The notes under the pieces: generated by a model
Seen by the model: only the letters and a program-made list of their open reading frames with translations
What the model was told of the DNA's origin: nothing
Databases searched by the model: none
Program-made: the position numbers and the translations under genes
In this document: in pieces, positions 61,185-64,000 of the stretch
Layout: every line of letters starts with the position of its first letter
Numbering within the stretch: the stretch's first letter is position 1
Assembly (NCBI GenBank): GCA_022264855.1
Contig: JABYQU010000012.1
Span: forward strand, 62,001 to 126,000
Length of the DNA stretch: 64,000 bases
DNA from: Lenzites betulinus
Lineage: Eukaryota > Basidiomycota > Agaricomycetes > Polyporales > Polyporaceae
Direction of reading: 5' to 3'

Positions 61185-62495
61185 TCATCCTGAGGCGGCG
61201 AGCGGATGCGTGGAAACCGCAGGCTGAACACGCAGCGCTTCTGTCCACGACTTGATGCGCGCCCAGCATGCGCGGACCTCATCCGGCCATCCATGTTCCA
61301 CAATGCTGAAGATCAAGAAGTCGTGGCTGTATCGAGGCGGAATTTCCAACGCTTCGTACGACTCCATGCGCACTCCAGCCGTGCTGAACTGGGATGCTAG
61401 GGTGGAGATAGACGCTGCAAAATCTTCTTGGGCTCCAGAGTATATGAGCGTCGGTGGCCAGTTCGGAGGGGGCGCGTGCAGAGCAGGCGAGAAATAAGGG
61501 CCGGAGAGGTCTGGGGTCGACGTAGGCTTAAGAATGCGCTGTATATTGCCTGGATGCCTGGAAAATATACCTCGCATCAGCTCACAGTACAGACAGTCAA
61601 ATACAGGTAGTAACTTACGCGATTAGATCGCACCACGGGCTGAGGAGTACGACGCCGCCCGGTGATGGCATGCACCCGCTGGTCAGCAAATAGCGCTGCA
61701 TGGCCAGTGCAAGATGCGCGCCGGCCGAGTCTCCTATGAGAATGATTCGATGCGCTGGGACTTTTAGAGTGTTGACGAGATGGTAGTATGCAGACAGCGC
61801 TTCCAGAATTTGCAGAGGAAAGCACTGCGTGCTCTCGTCGACCCCGCTACATGCCAGGGTATATTCCAGTGCTGGGCCGCGCGTCAAGAGCAGCTAGAGG
61901 TTTCGTCGGAAGGAACTTACCCAGAACACACGAGCAGATTTGATGCTACGAGGGCCAAGTCAGTATGTTACTTCTGCACGGTGGCGTCTTCGTACTGCCC
62001 ACCTCAATCAACCCGCAGGGTATACCTGTGTATGCAGTAGACGTCAGCGAAGGCTCAAAGGATTAACAAACACAACTGACGAGCAAAGCCAGACCGTGGA
62101 TCCTTGACCGACCCAAGCACGTACGAGCCGCCATGAAACTGCAGTCCCACCAAACCGTCGCCTCGTAAAGCATCCGCTACCGTGATAGCGGTCTTGTCGT
62201 CATACCACCACACCCCGTCAACCGGCCCAAGAGCAACGCCATCTTCGCTCGCCCATGTCTGCAAATCCCCGACGATGATGCTCGAGGGCGCAGGAGGAAG
62301 AGTTTCAACATGGAGCTCGACTCCACTCGCTTCTACTATAACGTGCTCCTTGGTCGTCCGCGTTCGAGCTCTTCCAATGCGACTGAAGAGGCGAGTCAAG
62401 TTCTTCATGACCGAGATGCAGCAGGTGGCCCAAGACGTGATTGGGGGAATAGATGATAGATGTGGGATGTGGGATGAGCTACAGCTGGTGGCCAT
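61185..62495 (-). CDS. Alpha/beta hydrolase-fold-3 esterase
   Basis: Four exons (62077-62495, 61921-61945, 61619-61893, 61185-61557) give about 363 residues. The N-terminus has a hydrophobic stretch (SIPPITSWATCCISV) that may anchor or target the protein. The hydrolase core shows the oxyanion-hole motif FHGGSYVLGS and the nucleophile elbow IGDSAGAHLALA, which place it in the HSL-like group of carboxylesterases. A late segment (PPTLIYSGAQEDF) carries the likely catalytic acid, and SHDFLIF the likely His. Substrates in this group range from steryl acetates to small esters, and none can be assigned here. Exon 2 (25 bases) was placed by phase and is the least certain part. An internal start at 62408 is possible. 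Confidence 0.85.
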
Positions 62496-63912
62496 TGGTA
62501 ATTAGACAAGTCGCACGGTGTTTGATGGTTGAAAACAAGGAACATCGATTGCATGAAACCAAGCAGGCCATACACAGACGACGCAGTCGTAGAGCAAAGC
62601 TAGATCTAGAGAGAATGTACGAATCACCGGCTCTGCTCCTCCAGCTGAGCAAAGAGGCCGGAACAGCGCAGAGCACTAAGACACCCGCAGCTCGTTCTCC
62701 GCCCTGCTTTGGCACAGACTAGCCACTGCGCTCGCCGCCCAGAAGACGACGAGGCCGAGCGGTCTGCAATTTGACGTGAGGTGCGTGGAGAGCAGGACGA
62801 GCGGCGCAGCGTTGGTTTTGAAGGCGACGAAATGCCACGTGGTGGATGCATGGCGGGCGATCGGATCGGGAGCACTGTACCAACCGCCGCGATCTCCTGT
62901 GCCCGATCACTACAGGACTCCAGGAGTCCCATCGTCGGGAATTCCGTGAGCTTGTGTCGCGTTGGTGTTTCGACAGGCAGAACCAGTTATGAACTGCAAG
63001 TTGCACGGGTATCAGAGTAGACGCTATTACATCCACATGTTACGCTACGCCTTAGCAACAAGCTCCGTCCAACTCAGTATCTCCCTCCTTCCTCCGACTC
63101 GGAGAGCCGCGTTCATCGAAGCTAATCACTTATAGATCCAGATTCCGCAGACAAAGCCCATGCATGGTCGCACCTTATCCACATCTGGAACCGGGACGAG
63201 AGTCAGCCCAGGACCAGAGATAATTAGGGGAGCAGCCTGTCGACATGTCAGTCTCATACGTTTCCCATCCCACCCATACGCTCGCACGGGCGTGGCAAGT
63301 CCTGCCCCGCCGCGCTCTCGCCGCGCAGCGAACCTACCCCACACTCCCAGGCCGCACGCCCACGGACATCCAATCACCTCCCCGCGAGTGACGACCATCA
63401 GCCCGCGCCAGGCTGCAGCCTATGACATCGCCCGTCGCCCGACATCATGTCGCTGTCGCGCCTCCCTCCGCCGACGGCTGAAACACTGGGTGCGGCGCGA
63501 GCAGTGCTGTGGGATCGCATGGAGGCAATCTGCCCAAGCCGGTATACCGCGAGCAGTGCGGGGAACCCAGCAGCGCCTGCGGCGCATGCGGTGGCCAGCG
63601 AATGGCTGCATTAATCGCGGGACGGACATCGTAGCATGGGATTCCATCCGCGAGGGATCCTGTGCGTGTCGCACTCGCGCCACGCTGCGAAGAAAGCCGC
63701 GCCGGGGTAGATACATAAGACGGGGACCGGGCTTGGAGCGCAGCGCTCTTAGAGAGGACACCCTGCCCGTTCTTCCGAGCATTACACGGGCACACACACC
63801 TTGCCACCGCACGACTGCTATCGTCGCCATCTCCACGACCACCTCTGCTGCTGCTCCACCCACTGATAAACAAGAGGACTTGACTGGACTGGGGGATCCT
63901 CTGACCAAACCC
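62496..63912. other. Gene-free stretch with leader of the last gene
   Basis: Open frames on both strands are short and unrecognisable. The last ~130 bases (CACCTTGCC, CCATCTCC, CCTCTGCTGCTGC) are pyrimidine-rich on the plus strand and look like a promoter and leader for a gene starting at 63913. Confidence 0.45.
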
Positions 63913-64000
63913 ATGTCGCTCATGAAGGCTTGGAGGAGCGTCTCCTCGATGAACGGGTCACCCGACGCACCGAAGAAGAGCCGGTTCTCGCTGCTCACGC
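63913..64000 (+). CDS. Start of an unidentified gene, cut by window edge
   Basis: An ATG preceded by a CT-rich leader opens a frame reading MSLMKAWRSVSSMNGSPDAP and on to the edge (29 codons). The Ser-rich, basic character (PKKSRFSLL) resembles the disordered N-termini of fungal regulatory proteins. Nothing more can be said. The opposite strand is also open here, so the call is tentative. Confidence 0.4.
   Translation, partial: MSLMKAWRSVSSMNGSPDAPKKSRFSLLT

Noticed and set aside
63420..63998. 192-codon minus-strand open frame at the right edge
   Set aside because: No recognisable domain. The plus strand offers a CT-rich leader followed by an ATG and a plausible protein start, so the plus model was preferred, with low confidence.

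Overview
This window is nuclear DNA of a filamentous basidiomycete, most likely an Agaricomycete of the polypore type. The genes are cut by many short introns (mostly 45-70 bases, GT...AG), overall GC is high, and several encoded families are typical of Agaricomycetes (a DUF6914 protein, a PHPILKR-type conserved protein, an F-box-like protein, a large MET1-type siroheme synthase, a 20-exon GH28 enzyme). No transposon, CRISPR array or bacterial-type operon was seen. Gene models were built by joining exons at splice sites and checking that every junction keeps phase.

Left part (1-18.5 kb): condensin subunit SMC4 (minus, C-terminal end outside the window), a siroheme synthase of MET1 type (minus) that shares a promoter with SRP14 (plus), a DUF726/Mil1-TMCO4 type membrane protein, a conserved hypothetical protein, a secreted serine carboxypeptidase and a small coiled-coil protein.

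Middle (18.5-34.4 kb): a strikingly GC-rich domain. Its first 9.3 kb hold no gene I can support. Then come an F-box-like gene, a 2 kb gap with simple repeats, and an amidohydrolase gene with a 10-base exon. A 2.7 kb gene-free, less GC-rich stretch follows.

Right part (37-64 kb): dense housekeeping genes, often in head-to-head pairs. These are an MFS monocarboxylate-type transporter with the SNF1/AMPK kinase, a PUF-family RNA-binding protein, COX6 with a TRA2-like splicing factor, an RWD/DUF1115 protein with a small zinc-finger-like protein, an ankyrin protein, and histidyl-tRNA synthetase with two in-frame starts. A type II membrane glycosyltransferase-like protein, a secreted GH28 pectinase with seven exons of 19 bases or fewer, a tRNA-Ala(CGC), a DUF6914 protein, an alpha/beta hydrolase and the start of a further gene complete the window.

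The genes do not form a pathway cluster. They are mainly housekeeping (chromosome structure, protein targeting, translation, respiration, energy sensing, splicing) plus secreted degradative enzymes (S10 peptidase, GH28) in keeping with a plant-debris-degrading lifestyle. The points most worth a second look are the micro-exon structure of the GH28 gene, including a 5-base exon that carries a catalytic-site Asp, the GC-rich gene desert, SUMO-interaction-like motifs in the SMC4 tail, an out-of-frame conserved peptide in the PUF gene, and a GC-AG intron in the carboxypeptidase gene.
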